From Lactobacillales bacterium (GTDB taxonomy: Bacteria > Bacillota > Bacilli > Lactobacillales > Streptococcaceae), in the NCBI GenBank assembly GCA_031257815.1, contig JAIRNX010000130.1:1-14685 (forward strand): a DNA stretch of 14,685 nucleotides, written 5' to 3'. Both the position numbers and the translations under genes were made by a program. Below the pieces are notes generated by a model. The model made no database searches and was not told the DNA's origin. It saw nothing but the letters and a program-made list of their open reading frames with translations. Of the stretch, positions 1-9,304 are shown piece by piece (within the stretch, counting starts at the first letter, position 1; each line of letters opens with the position of its first letter).

Positions 1-40
1 AATTGTACTGAAAAGTAGAAAGGTAGTATGATGCATGTGT

Positions 41-118
41 TTGGGACATTTATATTTTTTCAAAAATTAGGACATTTTCACTGAGCAAAGATCGAGACAT
101 TTTTGATGATCAATGACA
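41..118. mobile_element. Possible end of an IS21-family insertion sequence
   Basis: Three copies of GACATTT start at 45, 71 and 96, so they are spaced 26 and 25 bp apart, and the stretch closes with TGACA at 114-118. Read inward on the minus strand this is TGTCA followed by repeated AAATGTC blocks. IS21-family ends are known for a terminal TG/CA and several short direct repeats of this type that bind the transposase. No transposase (IstA/IstB) lies in the window, so only the end would be present, with the body to the left of position 1. It directly abuts the eno promoter. The identification rests on pattern and memory of the family, not on an alignment. Confidence 0.42.
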
Positions 119-138
119 ATATCTTTTCGTGAAGGAGT

Positions 139-167
139 TTGATTGATTGAAAAAATTTCCATAAAAT
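139..167 (+). promoter_or_regulatory. Promoter of eno
   Basis: A -35 box TTGATT (139-144) and a -10 box TAAAAT (162-167) are separated by exactly 17 bp, a good match to the vegetative sigma factor consensus. Transcription should start near 174, giving a leader of about 55 nt before the eno start at 229. eno therefore appears to have its own promoter just downstream of the putative insertion sequence end. Confidence 0.68.
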
Positions 168-189
168 AGTAAACTTGCATTTGTTGTAA

Positions 190-1536
<1,347 letters not shown>

Positions 1537-1551
1537 AAAATTATAAAAAAC

Positions 1552-1584
1552 AAAAAAGTCGGAAGAAAATTTCCCGACTTTTTT
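1552..1584. terminator. Bidirectional rho-independent terminator between eno and the converging operon
   Basis: An 11-bp stem, AAAAAAGTCGG (1552-1562) with CCGACTTTTTT (1574-1584), closes an 11-nt loop. The A-run on one side and T-run on the other make it work in both directions, ending eno from the left and the gatCAB-dgkB-small gene transcript from the right. Confidence 0.87.
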
Positions 1585-1600
1585 ATAATTTTTTAAACAG

Positions 1601-1862
1601 CTATTTTTTGTTTCTTTTTTGTAAATATTTTTTATACTCCTCTTTCATCGTCCCGTCTTCATTAAAAAATTTGTCGAAAAAACATTTCCTTTTAATTACA
1701 GAATATGTGGAAGAAACGCAACAGAGAAATAGGACCATCAACTGAAAAAGCTGCCACTTATCCAATGAGTGGTTCAAACATTGATAAATAAAACAAAGAA
1801 ATAGAATAATAAAACTGATATATATATATAAGGATGACAGCAAAGATCTCAAGTTTTTTCAT
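1601..1862 (-). CDS. Small membrane protein, reading frame interrupted at an AT repeat
   Basis: I do not recognise the family. The best start is ATG at 1862-1860, with AAGGAG six bases upstream, 21 bases after the dgkB stop. That frame reads MKKLEIFAVILIYIY and ends after 34 codons at TAA 1760-1758. A longer frame, +1 to it, runs to TAG at 1601; its only upstream start is a TTG at 1852 with no ribosome binding site. The two frames meet at the 13-base AT run at 1818-1830. One extra TA unit would join them into a protein of about 87 residues with two hydrophobic segments (around residues 6-26 and 38-55) and a charged tail ending KKYLQKRNKK. It is the last gene of the gatCAB-dgkB unit. It may be phase-variable, a pseudogene, a sequencing error, or translated from the TTG as an 83-residue protein. 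Confidence 0.5.
1818..1830. repeat. Dinucleotide (AT) run inside the small membrane-protein gene
   Basis: Thirteen consecutive alternating A/T bases lie exactly where the ribosome-binding-site-supported frame and the long hydrophobic frame part. Such runs are prone to gain or loss of 2-bp units by polymerase slippage. A gain of one unit restores a single open frame. Confidence 0.6.
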
Positions 1863-1883
1863 TTATTCTCCTTACATTAAAAA

Positions 1884-2873
1884 TCACAAAAAACGTTCTA
1901 GTTCATGTATATATTTTTGGGCTATTTCTTCTTGTTCTTGATCACCAAGTACAGCGTCATCACTAATCGCATCCAAATTTGCAAAAAATTCAATATGCTG
2001 GTGCAAATTGCAAAATTCAATTGGAGCGTCTCCACCGTATTCACCATCTAAATTAATCATCAAACGTTCATTTGGATTTAAAACTTCCACTTTAATATTG
2101 GCAGTTTTGGTATAAATAATTTTTGGGTCTTCAATATGTTTGCCACCATTTAAAACAGCAGCAATCATTCGCATAATTTCAAATACATTGGCTCGCTTGA
2201 CAATTAATAACGAAAATTTTCCATCATCAAATTTTGCATCCGGAGCAATGGCTTCAAAACCACCAACAGAATTGGTTAAACCTGCAAAAAACATTGACGC
2301 TTCCCCTTCATAAACTCCTTCATCATAAGTAATTCGAATATTTCTGGGTTGAATGCGCGGCAAAATTTCGGCACCTTTGGTTAAATAAGCTAAATAACCA
2401 AAAGTCTTTTTTAGATTGGAAGGAACTTCAAAGGTTAGTTCTGTTAAACCGCCTCCAGCAGCAATATTTACAAAATACTTTTCATCTGCTTGTCCGATAT
2501 CCATCTTCACCGTTTGTTTTTTATGCAATATCCGGATCGCATCTACCGGATTGGTACGCGGAATTTTCAAAGCTCTAGCATAATCATTCGTCGTTCCTGC
2601 TGGAATAATCGCAAGCTTAGGACGTTTGTTAAGCGGCGCTACACCATTTACCACTTCATTAATCGTTCCGTCCCCCCCAGCAGCGACAACTAAATCAAAA
2701 TCCAACACCCCAACACGACGCGCCTCTTTGCAGGCAGAATTTTTCTTGGCTGTTGTAGCAAAAGCACTGGTTTCATAGCCCATATTTTCTAATTCATTTA
2801 AAACATCTGGAAGAAATCTTTTCATTAATTCTTTTCCAGAGGTTGGATTATAAATAATCCGAGCTTTTTTCAA
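1884..2873 (-). CDS. dgkB: Diacylglycerol kinase (DgkB/YegS-type lipid kinase)
   Basis: The product phosphorylates diacylglycerol to phosphatidic acid with ATP. In Gram-positive bacteria this recycles the diacylglycerol left when phosphatidylglycerol headgroups are used for lipoteichoic acid. It is a soluble enzyme acting at the membrane. With the TTG start it has 329 residues, normal for Bacilli DgkB. Visible motifs, numbered from that start, are YNPTSGKE (8-15), the nucleotide-binding GGDGTINE (66-73) and PAGTTNDYAR (91-100). An open frame extends to GTG 2882, but nothing like a ribosome binding site precedes it. The TTG at 2873-2871 has AGGTGAG just upstream and gives the family-typical start MKKARIIYNP. 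The gene follows gatB by a short gap and is probably co-transcribed with gatCAB, an order common in Enterococcus-like bacteria. Confidence 0.93.
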   Translation of the reverse strand: MKKARIIYNPTSGKELMKRFLPDVLNELENMGYETSAFATTAKKNSACKEARRVGVLDFDLVVAAGGDGTINEVVNGVAPLNKRPKLAIIPAGTTNDYARALKIPRTNPVDAIRILHKKQTVKMDIGQADEKYFVNIAAGGGLTELTFEVPSNLKKTFGYLAYLTKGAEILPRIQPRNIRITYDEGVYEGEASMFFAGLTNSVGGFEAIAPDAKFDDGKFSLLIVKRANVFEIMRMIAAVLNGGKHIEDPKIIYTKTANIKVEVLNPNERLMINLDGEYGGDAPIEFCNLHQHIEFFANLDAISDDAVLGDQEQEEIAQKYIHELERFL

Positions 2874-2905
2874 TGCTCTCACCTCATATTCAAAAGAAAT
2901 ATATA

Positions 2906-4333
2906 CTACTTCACAATCTCCTCCAACAATAATTTATTCACCATTGCTGGATTTGCTTGACCTTTTGTTGCTTTCATAATTTGTCCCATTAGTGCTTTTA
3001 TCGCCCGATCTTTGCCAGCTTTAAAATCTTCTACCGACTGCGTATTGTTTAATAACACTTCATTAATGATCGGTAATAATTGCGCAGGATCAGAAATTTG
3101 CACCAAACCTTTTGCCTCAACTACTTTTTGTGCACTACCGCCTTCTTTAGCTAATGCTAAGAAAACTTTCTTTGCCATCTTTAAACTAATGGTACCATCA
3201 TCAATTAACTTAATCATCTCTGAAAGATTTTCCGGTGTTAATAAGATTTCGCTTAATTTTTTCTTTTCGACATTTAAATATTGCGAAACTTCGCCCATTA
3301 ACCAGTTCGAAACCTTTTTAGCCTCTACTCCTTTGGCAACCGTTGCCTCAAAAAAGTTCGACATTTCAGGAGTTAAGGTCAACACTTTAGCATCATACTC
3401 TGGTAAACCAAGCTCACTTATATAACGTTTACGTCTTGCAGCAGGCAGCTCAGGCATCTTTTGTTTAACTTCTTCAATCCACTCATCAGAAATTATAAGT
3501 TTTGGCAAATCAGGCTCGGGAAAATAACGATAGTCGCTTAAGCTTTCTTTGATTCGCATTAAAATCGTGGTTCCACTTGCATCATCAAAACGACGAGTTT
3601 CTTGACGAACACCACCGCCACTACGTAAAATCTTCTCCTGGCGTTTTTGCTCGTAAATCAGCCCCTTTCGGACATTATTGAAAGAATTCAAATTCTTAAG
3701 CTCCGTTTTCACTCCCAATTCCTTTTGACCAAATGGCCTTAAAGAAACATTAGCATCCACTCGCATGGAACCTTCTTCCATTTTAACATCAGAAATTTCC
3801 GTAAACTGAATAATGGATTTTAACGCCTCTAAATATGCATAAGCTTCTTCAGGAGAGCGCATATCAGCTCTTGATACAATCTCAATCAACGCCACCCCTT
3901 GACGATTTAAATCCACATATGAATAGCCATCCGCACCATGCATATTCTTCCCCGCATCTTCTTCTAAATGTGCGCGTTCAATTCGGATTTTTTTATATTT
4001 GCCGTAAGCTTCAATTTCAATCCAACCGTCATGCCCAATTGGTTCATCAAACTGCGAGATCTGATAAGCCTTTGGTGTGTCCGGATAAAAATAATTTTTC
4101 CGATCAAAATGCGTATCCTTGGCAACCTGCATATTAAGCGCTAAAGTTGCTTTTATCCCAAACTCCACCATCCGCTGATTCACCACTGGCAACACTCCAG
4201 GATAGCCCCAATCAATCACATTCGTATTAGTATTTGGCTCTGCTCCAAAATGCGCCGGAGAAGGGGAATAAGCTTTTGAATTTGTATTTAACTCTACATG
4301 GACTTCAAGTCCAATCACTGTTTCAAAATTCAT
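2906..4333 (-). CDS. gatB: Glutamyl/aspartyl-tRNA amidotransferase subunit B
   Basis: GatB is the tRNA-binding and kinase subunit of GatCAB. It activates the side-chain carboxylate of Glu-tRNAGln (or Asp-tRNAAsn) with ATP, and ammonia delivered from GatA then completes the amidation. The 475 residues match the family length. The N-terminal signature [19 protein letters not shown] begins at residue 8, followed by [20 protein letters not shown] and the [19 protein letters not shown] block that contributes to the catalytic cradle. The C-terminal third, from about residue 330, is the helical YqeY-like tRNA-binding region. The ATG overlaps the gatA stop in the ATGA arrangement (4330-4333), which suggests translational coupling; AAGGGG inside the end of gatA serves as its ribosome binding site. 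Nothing appears truncated. Confidence 0.97.
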   Translation of the reverse strand: MNFETVIGLEVHVELNTNSKAYSPSPAHFGAEPNTNTNVIDWGYPGVLPVVNQRMVEFGIKATLALNMQVAKDTHFDRKNYFYPDTPKAYQISQFDEPIGHDGWIEIEAYGKYKKIRIERAHLEEDAGKNMHGADGYSYVDLNRQGVALIEIVSRADMRSPEEAYAYLEALKSIIQFTEISDVKMEEGSMRVDANVSLRPFGQKELGVKTELKNLNSFNNVRKGLIYEQKRQEKILRSGGGVRQETRRFDDASGTTILMRIKESLSDYRYFPEPDLPKLIISDEWIEEVKQKMPELPAARRKRYISELGLPEYDAKVLTLTPEMSNFFEATVAKGVEAKKVSNWLMGEVSQYLNVEKKKLSEILLTPENLSEMIKLIDDGTISLKMAKKVFLALAKEGGSAQKVVEAKGLVQISDPAQLLPIINEVLLNNTQSVEDFKAGKDRAIKALMGQIMKATKGQANPAMVNKLLLEEIVK

Positions 4334-5802
4334 GCTCCCACCCCTTCAAAAATCGCTGGCTTGCTTGCTGCAAAATTATTCGCTTTTTCAAAGGCAGCTG
4401 CTACTTGATACATCTTTTGCTCTTCCCAATAATTCCCAATAATCTGCAAACCAACTGGCAAACCATTAGAAAAACCGGCTGGCACGCTCATTCCCGGTAG
4501 TCCTGCCAAATTTACCGAAATCGTTAATAAATCACCCATATACATGGTAATCGGATCATCAATATTCTCCCCAATACCATAAGCAACTGTTGGTGCTGTA
4601 GGTCCAATAATTACATCATAATCTGCAAAAACTTTTTTAAAATCATCTATAATCATTGTCCGCACTTGCCCCGCTTTTTTAAAATAAGCATCATAAAACC
4701 CTGCAGACAAACTAAAAGTTCCCAACATTATGCGACGTTTTACCTCTTCACCAAACCCTTCTGAGCGTGATTTTACATACACATCTTCAAGAGATTGAAA
4801 CTCTTTGGCCCGGTAACCGTAGCGAATGCCATCAAAACGCTGCAAGTTTGAACTTGCTTCTGATGAAGCCACAATATAGTACACAGCTACACCATATTCT
4901 GAATGCGGAAGACTTACCTTTTCAACACTTGCTCCAAGTTCTTTAAACGTTTTAGCAGCTTTTAAGATTTGCTCTTTAACTCCTTGTTGAATCCCTTCAT
5001 CCAAGTATTCCTTTACAAGAGCGATCTTTATCCCTTTGATGCCCTGATTAAGACCAACTGTAAAATCAGGAACTGCTCGCTTAGCAGAAGTGGAGTCTTG
5101 CATATCGTGCCCACAAATCGCCTTTAACACTAAAGCATTATCCTTGACATTACGCGTTAAAGGTCCTATCTGATCTAATGAAGAAGCAAATGCAATCAAA
5201 CCAAAGCGCGATACGCGCCCATAAGTTGGTTTCATCCCGACAATGCCATTAAAAGCTGCCGGCTGACGAATCGAGCCACCGGTATCAGATCCTAAAGACA
5301 TCGGTACTTCTCCTGCAGCTACAGCCACAGCTGAACCTGCTGAAGAACCACCTGCAACTTTGGTTTGATCCCATGCATTTTTTGTTATCTTAAAAGCTGA
5401 ATGCTCTCCGGAGCTACCCATAGCAAACTCATCCATATTAAGCTTACCAACATTCACCACTCCTGCTTGATCTAACTTCTCCACCACCGTTGCATTATAA
5501 ATCGGTTTAAAATTAGATAAAATCTTTGACCCAGCCGTTGTTAAAAGATCTTTTGTTACAATATTATCCTTTAAAGCAACCGGAAGACCTTTTAATATTT
5601 CTCCTTCAATAATCCCTTCTGCATCAACCTCTTTAGCACGCTTAAGTGCATTATTCTCATCAACTGTTAAAAAAGCCTCCACCACAGGCTCAACTTCTCT
5701 AATGCGTTTAAATGTATCTCTTGTTAATTCTTCCGAACTTACCTCTTTTTTTACCAATAACTTATGAAGCTCACTTAATGACTTTTTATACAACTCAGAC
5801 AT
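4330..5802 (-). CDS. gatA: Glutamyl-tRNA(Gln) amidotransferase subunit A
   Basis: GatA is the amidase subunit of GatCAB. It releases ammonia from glutamine and channels it to GatB, allowing an organism that lacks glutaminyl-tRNA synthetase to make Gln-tRNAGln. The 490-residue product shows the amidase signature: K78 in ALKDN, S153 in GGSSAGS and S177 in GGSIRQPA form the expected Ser-cisSer-Lys triad. The sequence from [14 protein letters not shown] through [12 protein letters not shown] is close to the family consensus. The ATG at 5802 is preceded by AAGGGGAGG, which overlaps the end of gatC; gatC stops 5 bases upstream. It is clearly in one operon with gatC and gatB. Confidence 0.97.
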   Translation of the reverse strand: MSELYKKSLSELHKLLVKKEVSSEELTRDTFKRIREVEPVVEAFLTVDENNALKRAKEVDAEGIIEGEILKGLPVALKDNIVTKDLLTTAGSKILSNFKPIYNATVVEKLDQAGVVNVGKLNMDEFAMGSSGEHSAFKITKNAWDQTKVAGGSSAGSAVAVAAGEVPMSLGSDTGGSIRQPAAFNGIVGMKPTYGRVSRFGLIAFASSLDQIGPLTRNVKDNALVLKAICGHDMQDSTSAKRAVPDFTVGLNQGIKGIKIALVKEYLDEGIQQGVKEQILKAAKTFKELGASVEKVSLPHSEYGVAVYYIVASSEASSNLQRFDGIRYGYRAKEFQSLEDVYVKSRSEGFGEEVKRRIMLGTFSLSAGFYDAYFKKAGQVRTMIIDDFKKVFADYDVIIGPTAPTVAYGIGENIDDPITMYMGDLLTISVNLAGLPGMSVPAGFSNGLPVGLQIIGNYWEEQKMYQVAAAFEKANNFAASKPAIFEGVGA

Positions 5803-5807
5803 TAAAT

Positions 5808-6107
5808 CTAAGCCTCCCCTTCATCCAAAATTGCTGGGACCTTAATAAAGCCCTTTTCCTCTTTTGGAACATTTTTCATCAATTCCTCACGATCCAGCCC
5901 AGGAAGCGCTATATCTTCTCGCAAAACATTAATCGCATCCACTACATGAGAAGTAAATGGCACGCCTGTTGCATCAACTTCATTAAGTTGCTCTACCATA
6001 TCGATAATATTACCAAATATCTTGGAAAATTGAGGCAGTTCTTCTGGTAAAAATTCTAGCTTAGCAAGATTTGCTACATGCTTAATTTGTTCTTCACTAA
6101 TAACCAT
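5808..6107 (-). CDS. gatC: Glutamyl-tRNA(Gln) amidotransferase subunit C
   Basis: GatC is a small subunit that wraps around the GatA-GatB interface and stabilises the amidotransferase. The 99 residues show the family pattern: the N-terminal helix [17 protein letters not shown] (residues 3-19), the central helix with the [15 protein letters not shown] block, and the C-terminal LREDI and [10 protein letters not shown] segments. AAGGAG lies 8 bases upstream of ATG 6107. It is the first gene of the minus-strand operon gatC-gatA-gatB-dgkB-small gene. I could not find a convincing -35/-10 pair for it in the AT-rich intergenic region to its right. Confidence 0.95.
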   Translation of the reverse strand: MVISEEQIKHVANLAKLEFLPEELPQFSKIFGNIIDMVEQLNEVDATGVPFTSHVVDAINVLREDIALPGLDREELMKNVPKEEKGFIKVPAILDEGEA

Positions 6108-6462
6108 AATTTCACTCCTTTAAGTATATTCCCAATTTCAAATTATTAAACTCTACTCCAAAATTCAGAAATATTTGAAACAAACTCATTCTACCAAAGA
6201 AAACACCAAAAAATTGGAAATATGGAATGTGAATACATCTATTTTTCATAAAACCAAATATAGTTTTTCTTTTTATAAATTAACTCAAATAAAATGTAGA
6301 ATATTTTACTCATTTTTAACTTAAATTTCATCTATTCCAACTTTAAAACTTCCAAAAAGTAGAAATTTCTACCCATTTTCTTTTTAAAAACAAATCCAAG
6401 ATACACTAAATATTAATAACACTTAAAAATAAAATTTTAAATTATGGGGGAATTTATAAAAA
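6108..6462. promoter_or_regulatory. AT-rich divergent intergenic region with two related palindromes
   Basis: This 355-bp stretch separates gatC (leftward) from the secreted kinase gene (rightward) and holds no convincing gene. It contains a perfect 14-bp palindrome, GTAGAAATTTCTAC (6359-6372), and a close imperfect relative, GTAGAATATTTTAC (6296-6309). Their centres are 63 bp apart, close to six helical turns. They could be paired operator sites for a dimeric regulator of the kinase gene. GGGGG at 6446-6450 is the only ribosome-binding-site-like sequence before ATG 6463 and sits 12 bases away, longer than usual. No strong sigma-70 promoter was evident on either strand. The AT-richness makes chance palindromes possible. 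Confidence 0.4.
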
Positions 6463-9090
6463 ATGGAAATTAAAAGGAAAAGTTTTCGTATCAAAATTAT
6501 TTTTATTATCTTTTTTACTGCTTTAATTCATTTCAATCATCGCGTACATGCCGATGGTATTACCGTAACCAATGAAACAGGTCGTTTAATTCCGATTTAT
6601 GGAGATAAAGAATTAAATGAACCATTGATAAGAAAACAAAGTGAATCAGATTTTTTTATGTCTACAATTTTTCTAGAAATACTTATACTCAAAGAAGAGC
6701 AATTTAAAATAATTTCTCCATCTATTGATCTGCATAATAAATCTGTGAAAGTGGAATATATCGATCAAGATGCAGAAAAATTTACTGGCTATATTGCTCC
6801 AATATATCAACTGGGAAAAACTGTCTGTGTGAATCAATCTGGGCATTCTATTCCAATTTTAAAAGAAAATCATAATCGCTCTTTTCCCTGTACTTCGCAA
6901 TTTTTAGCTGAAAATGAAGAATTTGTTATTGAAGGAGAAGAAGATGAGCCACTAATTAAAATCAGAAAGTTAAATCCAGATTGTACATGGACTGCTGGTT
7001 ATATCGGAAAAGATTCTCATAAGGAAAAAGTTATGCCAGTACCACCTCCAGCTACACCTCCTGTTATTGAACCAGCAACTCCTCCACAAGTAATTGAAGA
7101 AGAACCATTGTTACCACATACAATTGGAACTCCATTTTTATCACCATCGTGTCCTTGGGTTTGTCAAACTAATTTGGGAAAAGTAGAAGAAGTAGCAAGA
7201 TATGGATCTTTTCAAACAATTTTAAAAAAAGGCTATCAAAATTTTCGACCAATTACTTGTGAAGAGTATGGATCAACACTTTTTCCTTTCTATAACCCTG
7301 ATGCTCCGGAAGATGATGAATATTCTTTAAGAAGAGTTCAAGAAAAATATAATGAAGTAAAAAGGGCTTTTTCAGACCAACCGCATACATTACGAAACTT
7401 TGTATATAAACATAATTTTCCATTGCTCGCTGCAGATAAAGATGCTCAGGAAGTAGATGTTCTTCTTCATGGAACAAGTACAAATAGCACTTACTTTACT
7501 GAAGTAAATACACACTTAAACTCTCGGGATGATAAGCTAAAAGTTCATGTTGCTGCAGGTTCAGAGCATGCACAAAAGGTTTTTCAAATTTGTAAAGAAG
7601 CAATGGACGAGTGTGGTGGTGGATACAAATTTGCATCAAACCAAGCTACACTAGAAGCTCTTCTACAATTACCAACTCAAACTAATAAATTTTTTACATT
7701 TTACCCACCGTTTGAGGATGAGGAACAAAATAATATATATTTTGCTTATTTAGGTTTTTATCTTGCTCAACGACTTAGAGATCAGGGAATAAGTATTGAT
7801 TCAGTTGCAAATTATGAAATTAAAAAAGCTATTCAAAAGGGAGATGGTATTGCACTTCCTGAAGATGATAGTCAGTTAATTACTTTTCGAGATGAAAATC
7901 AATCTAGGGGAGAAAGAAGAACAATTGGCGATTCAAATGAACGAGAAAGAAGTTTTTGGAATTACTATTGCAATTTCTTAAAATCTGTAAACCCAAAAAA
8001 TAGCTATTTAAAACCAATTCGTTTTTTTATTCAACCTCCTCAATTTAGAATTTTCGATGAAATCACTCCTGAAAGCTTGGAAGTTCAACCTATTATTGCT
8101 AAAGGAAGCTTCGGTATGGTAAAACAAGCAGTTGTTGACGGTAAAACAAAAGCTGTCAAGCAGCCTACAAGTGGAAATGCCTCCTCTGTAAAAGAAGAAA
8201 TTCAAAATTCTAAAAGTTTCGTCCGTGAAGTAGATGGGAAAGTTCGAGAAAGCTTTTCAGACGAATATGCTCAAAAAAATGTTGCATCTCTCTTGCAATC
8301 TAAAGATTCAATCAACACTGCCGAAGGACAAACACCAAATGGTGAATTAGTCTTACCGTTTATTGAAGGAAAAACACTAGGTGATGCTGTAAAAGATGGT
8401 ACTTATACATCATTAGATAAAAACGAAAAAAAAATTTACCTACTTCAATTCCTTTCTGCATTAATGGCATTTGATGCTACTGGCTTTGTTCATGGAGATC
8501 TTAAAAATGACAATGTCATGATAGAAAATGATGGTTCTGTAAAAATTATTGATTTAGGAGAAACGGTAAGAACAGGAGAAGAAGGTTTAACTTCACAAGC
8601 TTGCATTCACGGGCCAGAATATAGGATGTATAAAATACAAAACAGTTACCTTTTAGCTTCTTCTGGTGAACAAAAATCGCGATTAGCAGAAGGATTTAGG
8701 CAATTCACGGAGTTGATGGGTAATCCATATCTTATCGATGACCCAATAACGGCAACGCGCACTACTGATGTTTGGCCTGCGGGAATTTTATCATTAACTT
8801 TTCTTTTTGGCCAAAGCGGCCAAATTAAAGCTCAGGAACTGTTTTATCGTAAAGATCAAGGTCGTTCTCCTTGTCAATTTATGATTGATACTGTAGGGTG
8901 TTCAAAAGAAACAAAGCTACTTTACTTTAAAACATTAACAGAACAACTTAATGCTGGGTTACCAATACCCTATGACTCCATTGAGTTAGATGCAATTGCC
9001 GAACTTTTATCTAAAGCCATCGTTGCTGATCCTGAACAAAGAGAAACACCAACTAATTTATTTGATTATTGTTTGCAGAATTTGTTTTAA
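6463..9090 (+). CDS. Putative secreted bifunctional lyase-kinase (SH3-like repeats, OspF/SpvC-like lyase, Ser/Thr kinase)
   Basis: An 875-residue protein with no family name I can give. Residues 1-30 form a signal peptide (KRKSFRIK, a hydrophobic stretch, then RVHA before D31). Residues 35-111 and 121-182 are two SH3-like repeats sharing NxxGxxIPI and ending in GYI. A proline-rich linker spans 192-214. Residues about 325-505 resemble OspF/SpvC phosphothreonine lyases and the LanKC/LanL lyase domain: DVLLHG, KVHVAA (K360, H362), YKF (K389), NKFFTFYP (K409, Y414), FRDE (R476). Residues about 540-870 form a kinase: GSFG loop (548-551), AVK (K566), HGDLKNDN (D679, N684), DLG (D697), GPE (717-719), DVW (D769), DPEQR (R860). 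There is no LanC cyclase. A kinase plus lyase would convert Ser/Thr into dehydroamino acids. The gene is monocistronic with its own terminator. Target and secretion are inferred; an exported kinase would need ATP, suggesting action inside another cell. Confidence 0.72.
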   Translation: MEIKRKSFRIKIIFIIFFTALIHFNHRVHADGITVTNETGRLIPIYGDKELNEPLIRKQSESDFFMSTIFLEILILKEEQFKIISPSIDLHNKSVKVEYIDQDAEKFTGYIAPIYQLGKTVCVNQSGHSIPILKENHNRSFPCTSQFLAENEEFVIEGEEDEPLIKIRKLNPDCTWTAGYIGKDSHKEKVMPVPPPATPPVIEPATPPQVIEEEPLLPHTIGTPFLSPSCPWVCQTNLGKVEEVARYGSFQTILKKGYQNFRPITCEEYGSTLFPFYNPDAPEDDEYSLRRVQEKYNEVKRAFSDQPHTLRNFVYKHNFPLLAADKDAQEVDVLLHGTSTNSTYFTEVNTHLNSRDDKLKVHVAAGSEHAQKVFQICKEAMDECGGGYKFASNQATLEALLQLPTQTNKFFTFYPPFEDEEQNNIYFAYLGFYLAQRLRDQGISIDSVANYEIKKAIQKGDGIALPEDDSQLITFRDENQSRGERRTIGDSNERERSFWNYYCNFLKSVNPKNSYLKPIRFFIQPPQFRIFDEITPESLEVQPIIAKGSFGMVKQAVVDGKTKAVKQPTSGNASSVKEEIQNSKSFVREVDGKVRESFSDEYAQKNVASLLQSKDSINTAEGQTPNGELVLPFIEGKTLGDAVKDGTYTSLDKNEKKIYLLQFLSALMAFDATGFVHGDLKNDNVMIENDGSVKIIDLGETVRTGEEGLTSQACIHGPEYRMYKIQNSYLLASSGEQKSRLAEGFRQFTELMGNPYLIDDPITATRTTDVWPAGILSLTFLFGQSGQIKAQELFYRKDQGRSPCQFMIDTVGCSKETKLLYFKTLTEQLNAGLPIPYDSIELDAIAELLSKAIVADPEQRETPTNLFDYCLQNLF

Positions 9091-9148
9091 TTATTAAATA
9101 CTAATCAGTGCAACAGTTGTAGGCTCACACATTTCATTTGATTCCTCT

Positions 9149-9196
9149 AAAAACTCTAGCCTAAGGTCATAAACATACTCTTAGGCTAGAGTTTTT
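9149..9196. terminator. Perfect 17-bp hairpin terminator, bidirectional
   Basis: AAAAACTCTAGCCTAAG (9149-9165) pairs base for base with CTTAGGCTAGAGTTTTT (9180-9196) around a 14-nt loop. It lies 58 bases after the stop of the secreted kinase and has T-runs on both strands. It can therefore also end transcription of the ATPase gene arriving from the right. The remaining sequence to 9304 shows nothing recognisable. Confidence 0.92.
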
Positions 9197-9304
9197 CTTA
9201 TTTTATTTCAAGGTTTTTAATATGCACAAACGTTTCATTCTCCTATTCTTCCCTCACCGCTCACCTATCTACTCGAAGATTCCATCATCTAGACTCACTC
9301 ACCA

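Noticed and set aside
45..102. GACATTT repeats as a small CRISPR array.
   Set aside because: Repeats are only 7-8 bp, with spacing too short for CRISPR repeat-spacer units.
6118..6160. TATACT close to the gatC ribosome binding site as a -10 box.
   Set aside because: It sits directly against AAGGAG, so transcription would start at or after the ribosome binding site; no good -35 box pairs with it.
7453..7486. DVLLHGTSTNSTY in the kinase-lyase resembles the HGT(S) motif of ADP-ribosyltransferases/PARPs.
   Set aside because: No following Y and E motifs at suitable positions, and the segment fits better with the DVFIHA stretch that precedes KFHIS in OspF-type lyases.
9197..9304. Possible short gene or lanthipeptide precursor downstream of the kinase-lyase.
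   Set aside because: No ribosome binding site with an open frame of useful length; the stretch lies between a terminator and the ATPase stop codon.
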